Of a DNA stretch of 40,895 nucleotides, positions 34,626-40,895 are shown in pieces; the first letter of the stretch is position 1; every line of letters starts with the position of its first letter. A model generated the notes under the pieces. It saw only the letters and a program-made list of their open reading frames with translations. It did not search any database and was not told where the DNA came from. Both the position numbers and the translations under genes were made by a program. This DNA comes from Kaiparowitsia implicata GSE-PSE-MK54-09C (GTDB lineage Bacteria > Cyanobacteriota > Cyanobacteriia > Elainellales > Elainellaceae), in contig JAHHHI010000014.1 of the NCBI GenBank assembly GCA_019359435.1, forward strand, positions 1-40,895, given 5' to 3'.

Positions 34626-36542
34626 ATGCACCTGAGTGACGTTGCCCACCCTAACCAGTTGCATGGTCTGTCAATTAATCAGCTAGAGCAAATTGCCCGC
34701 CAAATTCGAGAGAAGCACCTGCAAACCATCGCCGCAACAGGTGGACATCTCGGGCCGGGGTTAGGCGTGGTGGAACTGACGCTGGCGCTTTATCAAACCC
34801 TTGATCTCGATCGGGACAAGGTGGTTTGGGATGTGGGGCACCAAGCCTATCCCCATAAGCTGATCACTGGACGCTATGGCCGCTTCCACACGTTGCGCCA
34901 GAAAGACGGCATCGCTGGTTATCTAAAGCGGTGCGAAAGCAAGTTTGACCACTTTGGCGCAGGCCATGCGTCTACGAGTATCTCTGCGGCTCTGGGGATG
35001 GCGATCGCCCGTGATGCCAAAAACGACGACTACAAAGTCGTTGCGGTGATTGGGGATGGCGCCCTAACCGGGGGCATGGCGCTAGAAGCCATTAACCATG
35101 CGGGCCACCTGCCAGACACCAACTTAGTGGTCGTGCTTAACGACAATGAAATGTCGATTTCTCCGAATGTGGGTGCCATTCCCCGCTATCTGAATAAAAT
35201 GCGCCTCAGCCCGCCGATGCAGTTCCTCACCGATCGGCTCGAAGAAGACTTCAAACACCTCCCGTTTGTGGGCGAAACCCTCACCCCAGAGTTAACCCGC
35301 ATCAAAGAAGGAATGAAGCGGCTGGCGGTGCCGAAGGTTGGTGCTGTGTTTGAAGAACTGGGCTTTACCTACATGGGGCCAGTGGATGGGCACAACCTAG
35401 AAGAGTTGCTGGCCTCTTTTAATCGGGCACATCAGATGACGGGGCCGGTGCTGGTGCATGTGGCTACAACCAAGGGCAAGGGCTATGCGATCGCCGAAAA
35501 AGATCAAGTCGGCTACCATGCCCAAAGCCCGTTCGACCTGGTGACAGGCAAAGCCAAACCGTCCAACAAGCCCAAGCCTCCGAGTTATTCCAAAGTCTTT
35601 GGCGAAACGCTCTCAACTCTGGCCGAGAACGATGGCCGCATCATGGGCATCACCGCAGCAATGGCAACCGGGACTGGGCTCGACATTCTGCAAAAACGCC
35701 TGCCCCACCAATATATTGATGTGGGCATTGCTGAGCAGCATGCCATTACCCTGGCCGCAGGGATGGCCTGTGAGGGCATGCGCCCCGTGGCAGCCATTTA
35801 CTCCACCTTCCTTCAGCGTGCCTTTGACCAGATTGTGCACGATGTTTGCATTCAAAAGCTGCCCGTATTCTTCTGTCTAGATCGAGCGGGAATTGTGGGC
35901 GCAGATGGCCCCACGCATCAGGGGCTCTACGATATTGCCTACCTGCGATGCCTGCCCAACATGGTGCTGATGGCTCCCAAAGACGAAGCTGAATTTCAAC
36001 GTATGATTGTCACCGGGGTGAACTATACCGATGGCCCGATTGCGGTGCGGTATCCCCGAGGCAGCGGCATCGGCGCACCCTTGATGGAAGAAGGGTGGGA
36101 ACCCCTGCCCATTGGTAAGGGCGAACTGGTGCGCCAGGGTGACTCGCTGTTGATGGTGGCCTACGGCACGATGGTAAACACCGCATTGCAGGCAGCAGAA
36201 ATCCTTAGTGAGCATGGGGTAGAAGCGACAGTGATCAACGCCCGCTTTGCCAAGCCGCTCGACACAGAACTCATTCTGCCGCTGGCGCAGCAGATTGGGC
36301 GAGTGGCAACGCTAGAAGAAGGCTGCTTGCCCGGAGGCTTTGGCACGGCGGTGGCCGAAGCGCTGATGGATGCAGGCATTACGGTTCCGGTGACACGCAT
36401 TGGAGTGCCGGATGCGCTGGTGGATCACGCGACACCCGCAGAGTCGATGGCGGCTGTCGGGCTGACGAGTAACCAAATCGCTGAGCGGTTGCTGCAGCAG
36501 TTTAGTGTAGACACGCCCGCAGAGCGCTCAAAGGTTCACTAA
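34626..36542 (+). CDS. dxs: 1-deoxy-D-xylulose-5-phosphate synthase
   Basis: A 638-residue thiamine-diphosphate enzyme joining pyruvate and glyceraldehyde-3-phosphate, the entry step of the MEP isoprenoid pathway that feeds chlorophyll, carotenoids and quinones. Visible motifs are the active-site H41 in GGHLGPGLG, the ThDP motif starting GDGALTGG (143-150) and ending in ND-NE (172-175), the catalytic Glu in [13 protein letters not shown] (about 367-379) and [15 protein letters not shown]. Length is normal. A repeat element and a strong terminator follow, so dxs is probably monocistronic. Confidence 0.96.
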   Translation: MHLSDVAHPNQLHGLSINQLEQIARQIREKHLQTIAATGGHLGPGLGVVELTLALYQTLDLDRDKVVWDVGHQAYPHKLITGRYGRFHTLRQKDGIAGYLKRCESKFDHFGAGHASTSISAALGMAIARDAKNDDYKVVAVIGDGALTGGMALEAINHAGHLPDTNLVVVLNDNEMSISPNVGAIPRYLNKMRLSPPMQFLTDRLEEDFKHLPFVGETLTPELTRIKEGMKRLAVPKVGAVFEELGFTYMGPVDGHNLEELLASFNRAHQMTGPVLVHVATTKGKGYAIAEKDQVGYHAQSPFDLVTGKAKPSNKPKPPSYSKVFGETLSTLAENDGRIMGITAAMATGTGLDILQKRLPHQYIDVGIAEQHAITLAAGMACEGMRPVAAIYSTFLQRAFDQIVHDVCIQKLPVFFCLDRAGIVGADGPTHQGLYDIAYLRCLPNMVLMAPKDEAEFQRMIVTGVNYTDGPIAVRYPRGSGIGAPLMEEGWEPLPIGKGELVRQGDSLLMVAYGTMVNTALQAAEILSEHGVEATVINARFAKPLDTELILPLAQQIGRVATLEEGCLPGGFGTAVAEALMDAGITVPVTRIGVPDALVDHATPAESMAAVGLTSNQIAERLLQQFSVDTPAERSKVH

Positions 36543-36574
36543 ATGTCTGGTGGGCCTAATTTAGTGGGCCTAAC

Positions 36575-36702
36575 TTAACGTCAGTTCGGGATAAGAGGGT
36601 TTTGGGACATCGCGCGACGCGCAATGTCCCAAAACCCTTAATGTGCCGTGCGCATCGCGCACGGCACATTAAGGGTTTGAGCGTATCCCGAACTCAGGTT
36701 AA
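36575..36702. repeat. MITE-like element B with two internal hairpins
   Basis: A 128-base unit with terminal inverted repeats TTAACGTCAGTTCGGGATA (left) and the complement of TTAACCTGAGTTCGGGATA (right). Inside are two strong hairpins: GGTTTTGGGACAT/ATGTCCCAAAACC (about 36598-36638) and CTTAATGTGCCGTGCG paired with its near-exact complement (about 36639-36674). There is no coding capacity. A reduced copy lies at 32564-32613 and worn ends at 22064-22200. The flanks TTAA/TTAA may be part of a target duplication. Confidence 0.7.
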
Positions 36703-36713
36703 CTTAAAGGATG

Positions 36714-36761
36714 AAATAGAGGATGAGGATGCCCAACCGCATTCTCATCCTCTATTTTTTT
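36714..36761 (+). terminator. Intrinsic terminator downstream of dxs
   Basis: AAATAGAGGATGAGGATGC pairs with GCATTCTCATCCTCTATTT, with one mismatch around a short loop, and is followed by a run of T. It is the first good terminator after dxs; the MITE-B element lies between, so transcripts of dxs would include its hairpins. Confidence 0.85.
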
Positions 36762-36865
36762 CGCCTAAGGTCGCGTCAGGCTGGGGAATTCGAGGCGTTA
36801 AGTGCCCCAAACCCAAGGATGCAGGCTGATGCGAGCTTTGAGAGATAACGCCCTTGTTCGCTTGC

Positions 36866-37111
36866 CTAGCGGGTAGACGCAGGCAAGTCTCGGGACGGTG
36901 GGGAGGGCGATCGCACCAACACCGTCATATACTGCCCGTCTATAAACGGCGCAGGAATAATCGGCGTAAACTGCGCTCGATCCGTCGCCACCTTTTTCAC
37001 ATACAGCTCGTTCATTAAGTGGATCACCTGGTCTCTCGTGCCGATGATCCAAATTTGCGCGTTACTCTCGCCCTGGTGCGATCGCACCAAGGCCTTAATC
37101 TCAGAACTCAT
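36866..37111 (-). CDS. Small conserved hypothetical protein
   Basis: An 81-residue protein starting MSSEIKALVRSHQGESNAQIW. It has a compact alpha/beta look: an initial helix, the strand IWIIGTRDQ, the helix VIHLMNELYVKK, then FTPIIPAPFIDGQYMTVLVRS and a disordered Ser/Pro tail. I believe similar short proteins occur in cyanobacteria, but I know no function. ATG 37111 is preferred; the open frame runs back to 37177 but crosses the inverted repeat at 37120-37196, which is more likely untranslated leader. Part of the gene carries HIP1-like sites. Confidence 0.6.
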   Translation of the reverse strand: MSSEIKALVRSHQGESNAQIWIIGTRDQVIHLMNELYVKKVATDRAQFTPIIPAPFIDGQYMTVLVRSPSPPSRDLPASTR

Positions 37112-37119
37112 GGGTTTTT

Positions 37120-37196
37120 GCCTCGCTAATGAGATGTATCGAAGAAACGCGCTCGGGGGTATGGTTGACCCAACCACTTGTCAGCATTAGCGAGGC
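37120..37196 (-). promoter_or_regulatory. Perfect 12-bp inverted repeat in the leader of the small hypothetical gene
   Basis: GCCTCGCTAATG (37120-37131) is exactly complementary to CATTAGCGAGGC (37185-37196). A smaller TGGTTG/CAACCA hairpin sits inside. The outer arm ends only nine bases before the ATG at 37111, so a folded leader RNA would abut or mask the ribosome-binding region. This could be a translation-control structure or a small mobile-repeat remnant. Confidence 0.5.
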
Positions 37197-37431
37197 GCTT
37201 GATAATCATCAAAGCCTGGCTCCTGCCTTCGCCAGGAGTCAGGTCAGCTGGTTAGTGAGTGCTGGATACACTCCTAATCAGCGCCCAAAACCCCAAGCGC
37301 GCATATTACTTGTCACCGGAATCCAATTCCGGTACCGCAAAGAATAAACCAAACGATCAAAGAAAACAAGTATTTTTCTCTACATTTTGTAAGGCCGCGC
37401 CACTGACCCATACAGATGGCACCAGTAGATG

Positions 37432-37639
37432 CTGGATAACCCCGGAAGCGAGGGTATTATCCAGAACATTCGACGGATAAGCACCCCATTCTTTAGGATT
37501 AACCATCAGATCTACTGGATAACACCCCAAAGTCTCAGACTTATCCAGCAAATATTTTGTTTAATTCCTTAAAAACTAAGTATTATCCCATAGATCTGCT
37601 GGATGATGCGGGAAAAGTAGGATCTTATCTAGCAGATCT
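37432..37639. repeat. Three regularly spaced CTGGATAA/TTATCCAG palindromes
   Basis: Three imperfect palindromes of 33-34 bases begin at 37432, 37515 and 37599, that is, 83 and 84 bases apart. The first two have arms CTGGATAA and TTATCCAG; the third (CTGGATGA ... TTATCTAG) is extended by AGATCTGCT/AGCAGATCT arms (37592-37639). Each is preceded by AGAT(c)T(g/a)CT-like bases, and the first two are followed by CCCC-like bases. A single related half-site, CTGGATAC, lies at 37262, about two periods upstream. No open frame explains them. Operator array, iteron-like array or degenerate repeat are possible readings. A separate ACCGGAAT/ATTCCGGT hairpin lies at 37315-37333. Confidence 0.6.
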
Positions 37640-37715
37640 GACGCTTGATACATAGTTAGACATCTCAAAAAATTTAGGAGAGATATGAGTTCATATCTCT
37701 CCCATTTGAAGTTTA

Positions 37716-37807
37716 GAGTTAGTTTTAGTGATGGGTCAATTTATGTTTTGGCCCTTGATATCCGTTGTTCAACTGTTCAACACCAAAACCTCCACTGAAC
37801 GTTAGCC
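37716..37807. other. Possible degenerate attC-like site overlapping the SDR stop codon
   Basis: The right half ends GAACGTTAGCC, close to an integron R' box (GTT at 37801), and contains the SDR gene's stop codon. The left arm TTTTAGTGATGGG pairs partly with CCTCCACTGAAC. The expected left AAC box is not present (GAGTTAG is found instead). Its length, about 92 bases, matches the two better sites. It may be a worn attC, an attI-like junction or coincidence. Confidence 0.3.
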
Positions 37808-38545
37808 TTCAGTCATACTGACCTCGATCACATTCTTAGCAAAGCCTTGGTAAGCACCACCAATTTGCTTGGCCATGGTGTCAGGAAAAACATGGAATTC
37901 ACCGGCTTGAAGTGCGGAAATAATCCCTTCTGCGACTAGGGTAGGCGATTCTGCAATCTCAGTCATTCCAGCAGCATCCCCCATATCGGTTGCAATGGGA
38001 CCAGGATGAACACTTAACACAATGGTGCCTTGCTCATGAAGGAGTTCTCGCAATGCCTGGGTAATAGAATAAGCTGCTGCTTTGGAGGCAGAGTAGGTAG
38101 CAAAGTTTGAGAATGACTTCATCGAAACCACCGAGTTGAGCTGTGCAAAAACTCCCCCTCCATTGGCTTTGAGTACTGGAGCAAAGGCTTGAGCCATAGT
38201 AATCAACCCATATACATTAATGTCCATCTCAAATTTGAGGGATGCGATCGCATCTTCGGCAAACGGGGTTGAAGTTTTGAGCACCCCAGCATTGTTCACC
38301 ACAACCTCTACATCCGTTGCGGTTTGGGCAGCAGCGACAATGGATTGGGAGTCGGACAGATCAATATAAATAGGGACTACTTTGTCACCGTATCGCTCAA
38401 CTAGCGGTGCAGCACTTTCAAGCTTTCGCACAGCAGCATACACTTTAGCCGCCCCGTGCTCTAAAAAAGACTCAACCAATACCTTACCAATGCCGCGATT
38501 GGCACCCGTAACCAGAATTGTTTTGTTAGTAATGTCGAAAGCCAT
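37802..38545 (-). CDS. Short-chain dehydrogenase/reductase (SDR family)
   Basis: A 247-residue classical SDR. The cofactor motif TGANRGIG (13-20), NNAG (84-87), catalytic S138, Y151 and K155 (YSASK) are all in place. R40 after the second strand (AAVRKLES) suggests NADP(H) preference. The substrate is unknown. ATG 38545 has GGAGG seven bases upstream; the open frame runs further to 38584 but is not needed. It lies 63 bases downstream of a TetR regulator gene on the same strand, a usual arrangement for a regulated detoxifying reductase. One HIP1 site (38244-38251) lies inside, so the gene has probably been in cyanobacteria for some time. Confidence 0.88.
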   Translation of the reverse strand: MAFDITNKTILVTGANRGIGKVLVESFLEHGAAKVYAAVRKLESAAPLVERYGDKVVPIYIDLSDSQSIVAAAQTATDVEVVVNNAGVLKTSTPFAEDAIASLKFEMDINVYGLITMAQAFAPVLKANGGGVFAQLNSVVSMKSFSNFATYSASKAAAYSITQALRELLHEQGTIVLSVHPGPIATDMGDAAGMTEIAESPTLVAEGIISALQAGEFHVFPDTMAKQIGGAYQGFAKNVIEVSMTEG

Positions 38546-38608
38546 TGGAATACCTCCAGAGATGTAAATGAAAAGATTGAACAATCGGTCTAAGTTAAGC
38601 CAAAAAAA

Positions 38609-39199
38609 TTAGCGGCAATCGAGAAGGGAAATGGCGGCAGTAACCGCCCCTTCTAAGGTGGTGTCATCATCCATCACACGCCCCAGCAGGGCAATCCCTT
38701 GGGTGGCGCAAAGCAGTAAACGAGCCAGATTACGCGGATTGGCATCAGGGCTGATTTCCCCTGCCGCTTGGGCACGCACTAGAGTTGCAGTGAAGACATC
38801 TTCAACCTGGCGCAAATAGCCCCGCATAACGTTGGCAATGGCCTCGTCATCGGTATTAAAATCGGCAATGTTGGTGCCGAGCATACAGCCACAGCTACCA
38901 GGTTGACTATGTATTTTCTGCACGTTTCTCAGCAACTGCTTCAAATTGCCTAGTGGAGAACCAGCAGCAGCAAGACAATTCCGCATATCCCGAATAATGG
39001 AGTTGGCATAGTGTTCTAGCGCCTTGAGAAAAAGCGATCGCTTGTTGCCAAAGGTGTCGTACAAGCTTTTTTTGCCAATCCCCATATTTTTTAGCAACTC
39101 AGAGAGGCTTGCGGCTTCGTAGCCATGTGCCCAAAACACTTCCATAGCTTTGGCTAAAGCGATTTCTGTATCGAATTGCTTTTCAGGACCACGAGTCAT
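38609..39199 (-). CDS. TetR/AcrR family transcriptional regulator
   Basis: A 196-residue repressor-type protein. The N-terminal helix-turn-helix occupies about 12-58, with the recognition part SLSELLKNMGIGKKSLYDTFGNKRSLF. The ligand-binding half (60-196) includes a Cys-Gly-Cys (SCGCMLG, near 103-109). It probably controls itself and the SDR gene that follows; the effector is unknown, though the cysteines leave room for a reactive-compound sensor. A HIP1 site lies at 39034-39041. Upstream, about 160 bases from the start, is the attC-like site at 39358-39445. Confidence 0.85.
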   Translation of the reverse strand: MTRGPEKQFDTEIALAKAMEVFWAHGYEAASLSELLKNMGIGKKSLYDTFGNKRSLFLKALEHYANSIIRDMRNCLAAAGSPLGNLKQLLRNVQKIHSQPGSCGCMLGTNIADFNTDDEAIANVMRGYLRQVEDVFTATLVRAQAAGEISPDANPRNLARLLLCATQGIALLGRVMDDDTTLEGAVTAAISLLDCR

Positions 39200-39357
39200 C
39201 GAAAATCTACCCGCTGTTCAAGCACATTACAAGACTAACATAACTTAAACTGAATGGTCAATGTTTTGTTTAGGGATATTTCATTGTGATGTTCCTGATT
39301 TTCAATGCTGAGCCATGCTTGTTATTTCTCAAAGGTATAACTGAGCTGTTGGTAGAT

Positions 39358-39445
39358 GTCTAACAATGCCCATGCACACCGACCGTTGGGAGGTGATCGG
39401 TGAGGTTTGAGAAGTGTGTGCGGCGGGTGATGGGCACCGTTAGCT
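39358..39445 (+). other. attC-like integron recombination site 1
   Basis: An 88-base imperfect palindrome with outer boxes GTCTAAC (39358-39364) and GTTAGCT (39439-39445). The arms pair as GCC-CAT-CAC-CCG against CGG-GTG-ATG-GGC, with a G and an A on the left arm left unpaired. One-sided extrahelical bases are the hallmark that gives integron attC sites their polarity. The loop region holds a further CACCGA/TCGGTG stem. It lies 59 bases beyond the stop of the leftward HxlR gene and about 160 bases before the start of the TetR gene. No similar structure explains it as an ordinary terminator, and there is no T-run. Confidence 0.65.
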
Positions 39446-39503
39446 AGCTTCGGTTGCGAGTGGTGGCATTATTTGAAAAACATCTGTGATGTTCAAGCTT
39501 TGG

Positions 39504-39836
39504 TCAGCCAACAGCTTTTGGGTCATTGCCGTACCATCGCGTAGCCAGTTCATAAAGGTGATCAAGTGTTCCCGATAATTCTTTGCCGCGTTCAGTGAGC
39601 GTGTAGGTGACCTGCGGTGGAATTGTGGGTTCGTGGTGACGGTGGACAAGTTCAATTGATTCCAAAAGCCTTAACCGCTCGGTAAGCACTTTAGTAGAAA
39701 TGCCGTCTACTTTTCGTCTCAGTTCACCAAAGCGAAGTGTACCATTCGTGTCAAGGATCCAGATAATGTAGATTGTCCATTGTCCTGAGATGTGTCTTAG
39801 CAGAGTTTCCAATGGACAGCACTTAAACTCAGTCAT
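39504..39836 (-). CDS. HxlR family (winged-helix) transcriptional regulator
   Basis: A 110-residue MarR-like regulator of the HxlR/DUF24 type, starting MTEFKCCPLETLLRHISGQW, with the winged helix at about 8-95 (FGELRRKVDGISTKVLTERLRLLE as recognition region, YTLTERGKEL as wing). Cys6 and Cys7 occupy the position of the N-terminal redox cysteine through which Bacillus YodB, HypR and similar proteins sense quinones, diamide or hypochlorite. It is divergent from an azoreductase gene 90-110 bases away, just as yodB relatives control azoR. The intergenic palindromes are candidate operators. I infer a thiol-based switch; the ligand is not proven. Confidence 0.87.
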   Translation of the reverse strand: MTEFKCCPLETLLRHISGQWTIYIIWILDTNGTLRFGELRRKVDGISTKVLTERLRLLESIELVHRHHEPTIPPQVTYTLTERGKELSGTLDHLYELATRWYGNDPKAVG

Positions 39837-39886
39837 GTCGACTCACCAGTTTCCCTTAGGTTTCTAGTTACTTTTTCGTTTCTACT

Positions 39887-39922
39887 TTACTTCAGTAAGT
39901 TGCCAGTCTACTGTCTATGTAG
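39887..39922. promoter_or_regulatory. Candidate operators between the HxlR gene and the azoreductase gene
   Basis: TTACT-TC-AGTAA (39887-39898) is a perfect palindrome, and CTAC-N7-GTAG (39908-39922) is a second one, 21 bases centre to centre. HxlR-type proteins bind short dyads with TAC/GTA half-sites, so these are natural candidates for autoregulation and control of the azoreductase. No confident -35/-10 boxes could be assigned. Confidence 0.45.
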
Positions 39923-39946
39923 CAAATGAAAGTACTGGTTAAGGTT

Positions 39947-40567
39947 ATGGAAAACATTCTGCATATTGATTCGAGTCCGCGTGGTGATAGCTCCAAATCT
40001 CGCAAGTTAGCCAAAGAGTTCATGGCTGCGTGGCAAGACCTACATCCTGATGATGTGATCACCTATCGTGATTTAAGACAAACGCCAGTTCCTCATGTCA
40101 CCGAAGACTGGATCGCGGCTGATTTTACTCCTCCGGAAGCGCTTACCCCAGAAATGGCTGAACTGCTTAAGTTTTCTGATGAGTTGGTGGATGAGTTTTT
40201 GGCGGCTGATCGGTGTGTTTTCAGTGTGCCGATGTACAACTTTAGCATTCCGTCCAACTTCAAAGCGTACATTGATCAAGTGGTTCGTGTAGGTCGCACA
40301 TTCACAGTTGAAGATGGTCAATTCAAAGGACTTGCGAACGGTAGAAAAGTTTTGTTCATTACATCACGAGGCGTTGAGTATGGAGCAGGTTCTCCTTATG
40401 AAGGGTGGGATTGTCAGGAACCTGCGCTCCGGTATGCTTTTCAATTCATAGGTGTGACTGATATTCAGTTTATTCATGCCAATGGTCTAGACATGGGAGA
40501 CGAGGCACGGAAACGGGGGCTAGACGAAGCACAATCTAAAATTCAAGAACTAGTTGGCGGTTGGTAG
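39947..40567 (+). CDS. azoR: FMN-dependent NADH-azoreductase / quinone reductase
   Basis: A 206-residue flavodoxin-like enzyme that reduces azo compounds and, physiologically, quinones by two electrons, using NADH and FMN. Visible features: the phosphate-binding HIDSSPRGDSSKSR (6-19), the FMN loop PMYNF (95-99) in VPMYNFSIPSNFKAYIDQVVRVGRTF, and the SRG loop (140-142). Length is usual for AzoR. ATG 39947 gives the family-like start MENILHIDSSPRG; an ATG at 39926 would add seven residues. It is divergent from an HxlR regulator gene, and an attC-like site begins nine bases after its stop, as expected for the last gene of an integron cassette. Confidence 0.88.
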   Translation: MENILHIDSSPRGDSSKSRKLAKEFMAAWQDLHPDDVITYRDLRQTPVPHVTEDWIAADFTPPEALTPEMAELLKFSDELVDEFLAADRCVFSVPMYNFSIPSNFKAYIDQVVRVGRTFTVEDGQFKGLANGRKVLFITSRGVEYGAGSPYEGWDCQEPALRYAFQFIGVTDIQFIHANGLDMGDEARKRGLDEAQSKIQELVGGW

Positions 40568-40575
40568 CGCCAGCC

Positions 40576-40661
40576 AGCTAACAAGTCGATGAAGCGGACA
40601 GTACAGAGATTATCGATGAGGATTCAAGTTTATTTGCCGCCGCTTATCTTAGTCGTTATGC
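40576..40661 (+). other. attC-like integron recombination site 2
   Basis: An 86-base imperfect palindrome: outer boxes AGCTAAC (40576-40582) and GTTATGC (40655-40661). The inner arm GAT(G)AAGCGG pairs with CCGCTTATC, leaving a single G unpaired on the left arm. The segment after the AAC box, TAACAAGTCGATGAAGC, closely parallels the same part of classical aadA-type attC sites (TAACAATTCAATCAAGC, from memory), including the position of the unpaired base. Its polarity fits the azoreductase gene as the preceding cassette gene. A GNAT gene starts 115 bases later. It resembles site 1 in length and layout but not in inner sequence, as is normal for attC sites. Confidence 0.7.
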
Positions 40662-40776
40662 CGCTGATTAGTTGGTGAGGGCGCAGCCGAAAGCTTACTT
40701 GTTGGTGCTTGAAGTTAAGGTGGTGTAGAGCTGTCGTGCAGGCGGCGTTTTGGAGCTATTGGCGAGGCATCGCAAT

Positions 40777-40895
40777 ATGTTGTTGGAAACTAAACGGTTA
40801 ATTTTGCGAGAATTGACTCCCAATGACGTGGATGATTTACTTGAAGTCCTCTCTGATCCAGAAGCGATGCAGTTTTATCCACAGCCGTTTGACCG
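40777..40895 (+). CDS. GNAT family N-acetyltransferase, N-terminus only
   Basis: An ATG at 40777 opens a frame that runs off the window after 39 codons: MLLETKRLILRELTPNDVDDL, then LEVLSDPEAMQFYP. This is the usual opening of RimJ/RimL-type acetyltransferases, which acetylate protein N-termini or small molecules with acetyl-CoA. The acetyl-CoA motif lies beyond the edge. It follows the attC-like site at 40576-40661, and GNAT enzymes are frequent integron cassette genes. Confidence 0.75.
   Translation, partial: MLLETKRLILRELTPNDVDDLLEVLSDPEAMQFYPQPFD

Noticed and set aside
37432-37639. CRISPR array
   Set aside because: Only three imperfect, diverging palindromes with AT-rich spacers of about 50 bases, and no cas genes.

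Overview
The window is chromosomal DNA from a cyanobacterium. The HIP1 octamer GCGATCGC and close variants are scattered densely through most genes. Several genes are cyanobacterial specialities: a CrtD-type carotenoid desaturase, DUF1815 and DUF1825 proteins, a PilT with a proline-rich N-terminus, and an unusually long RecJ. Genus cannot be fixed by eye. No rRNA, tRNA or CRISPR array was recognised.

Layout. Positions 1-3.3 kb are a decayed, gene-poor stretch: a transposase N-terminus (ISAs1-like) running off the left edge, a small conserved protein, a TPR protein and a broken IS1-family element. From 3.3 to 36.5 kb is a housekeeping core: a CrtI-like oxidoreductase and an EamA transporter; RMD1/DUF155 and DUF1815 proteins; recJ; purM and a purine permease; an exported hypothetical protein; pyrF with tyrS (2 bp apart); a class A penicillin-binding protein; a PlsC-type acyltransferase; tadA with a glutaredoxin (2 bp apart); DUF1825; a fructosamine-kinase-like protein; an M16 peptidase; crtD; a class I amidotransferase; a PIN-PhoH ATPase; pilT; and dxs. 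Strong hairpin terminators follow the PBP gene, lie between phoH and pilT, and follow dxs. Two families of short MITE-like inverted-repeat elements sit in the gaps.

From about 36.8 kb to the right edge the character changes: fewer HIP1 sites, lower GC, many hairpins, and small stress and regulatory genes. A TetR regulator with a short-chain dehydrogenase, a divergent HxlR regulator/azoreductase pair, and the start of a GNAT acetyltransferase are separated by two 86-88 bp imperfect palindromes. These have integron attC architecture: outer AAC...GTT boxes, paired inner arms, and unpaired bases on one arm only. I read this as a probable integron cassette array without a visible integrase. It is the most interesting part of the window.

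Functional links: dxs supplies isoprenoid precursors and crtD acts late in carotenoid synthesis. purM and the permease both concern purines. pyrF and tyrS are probably co-transcribed. The HxlR regulator has N-terminal cysteines and lies divergent to an azoreductase, the arrangement of quinone/electrophile-sensing switches.
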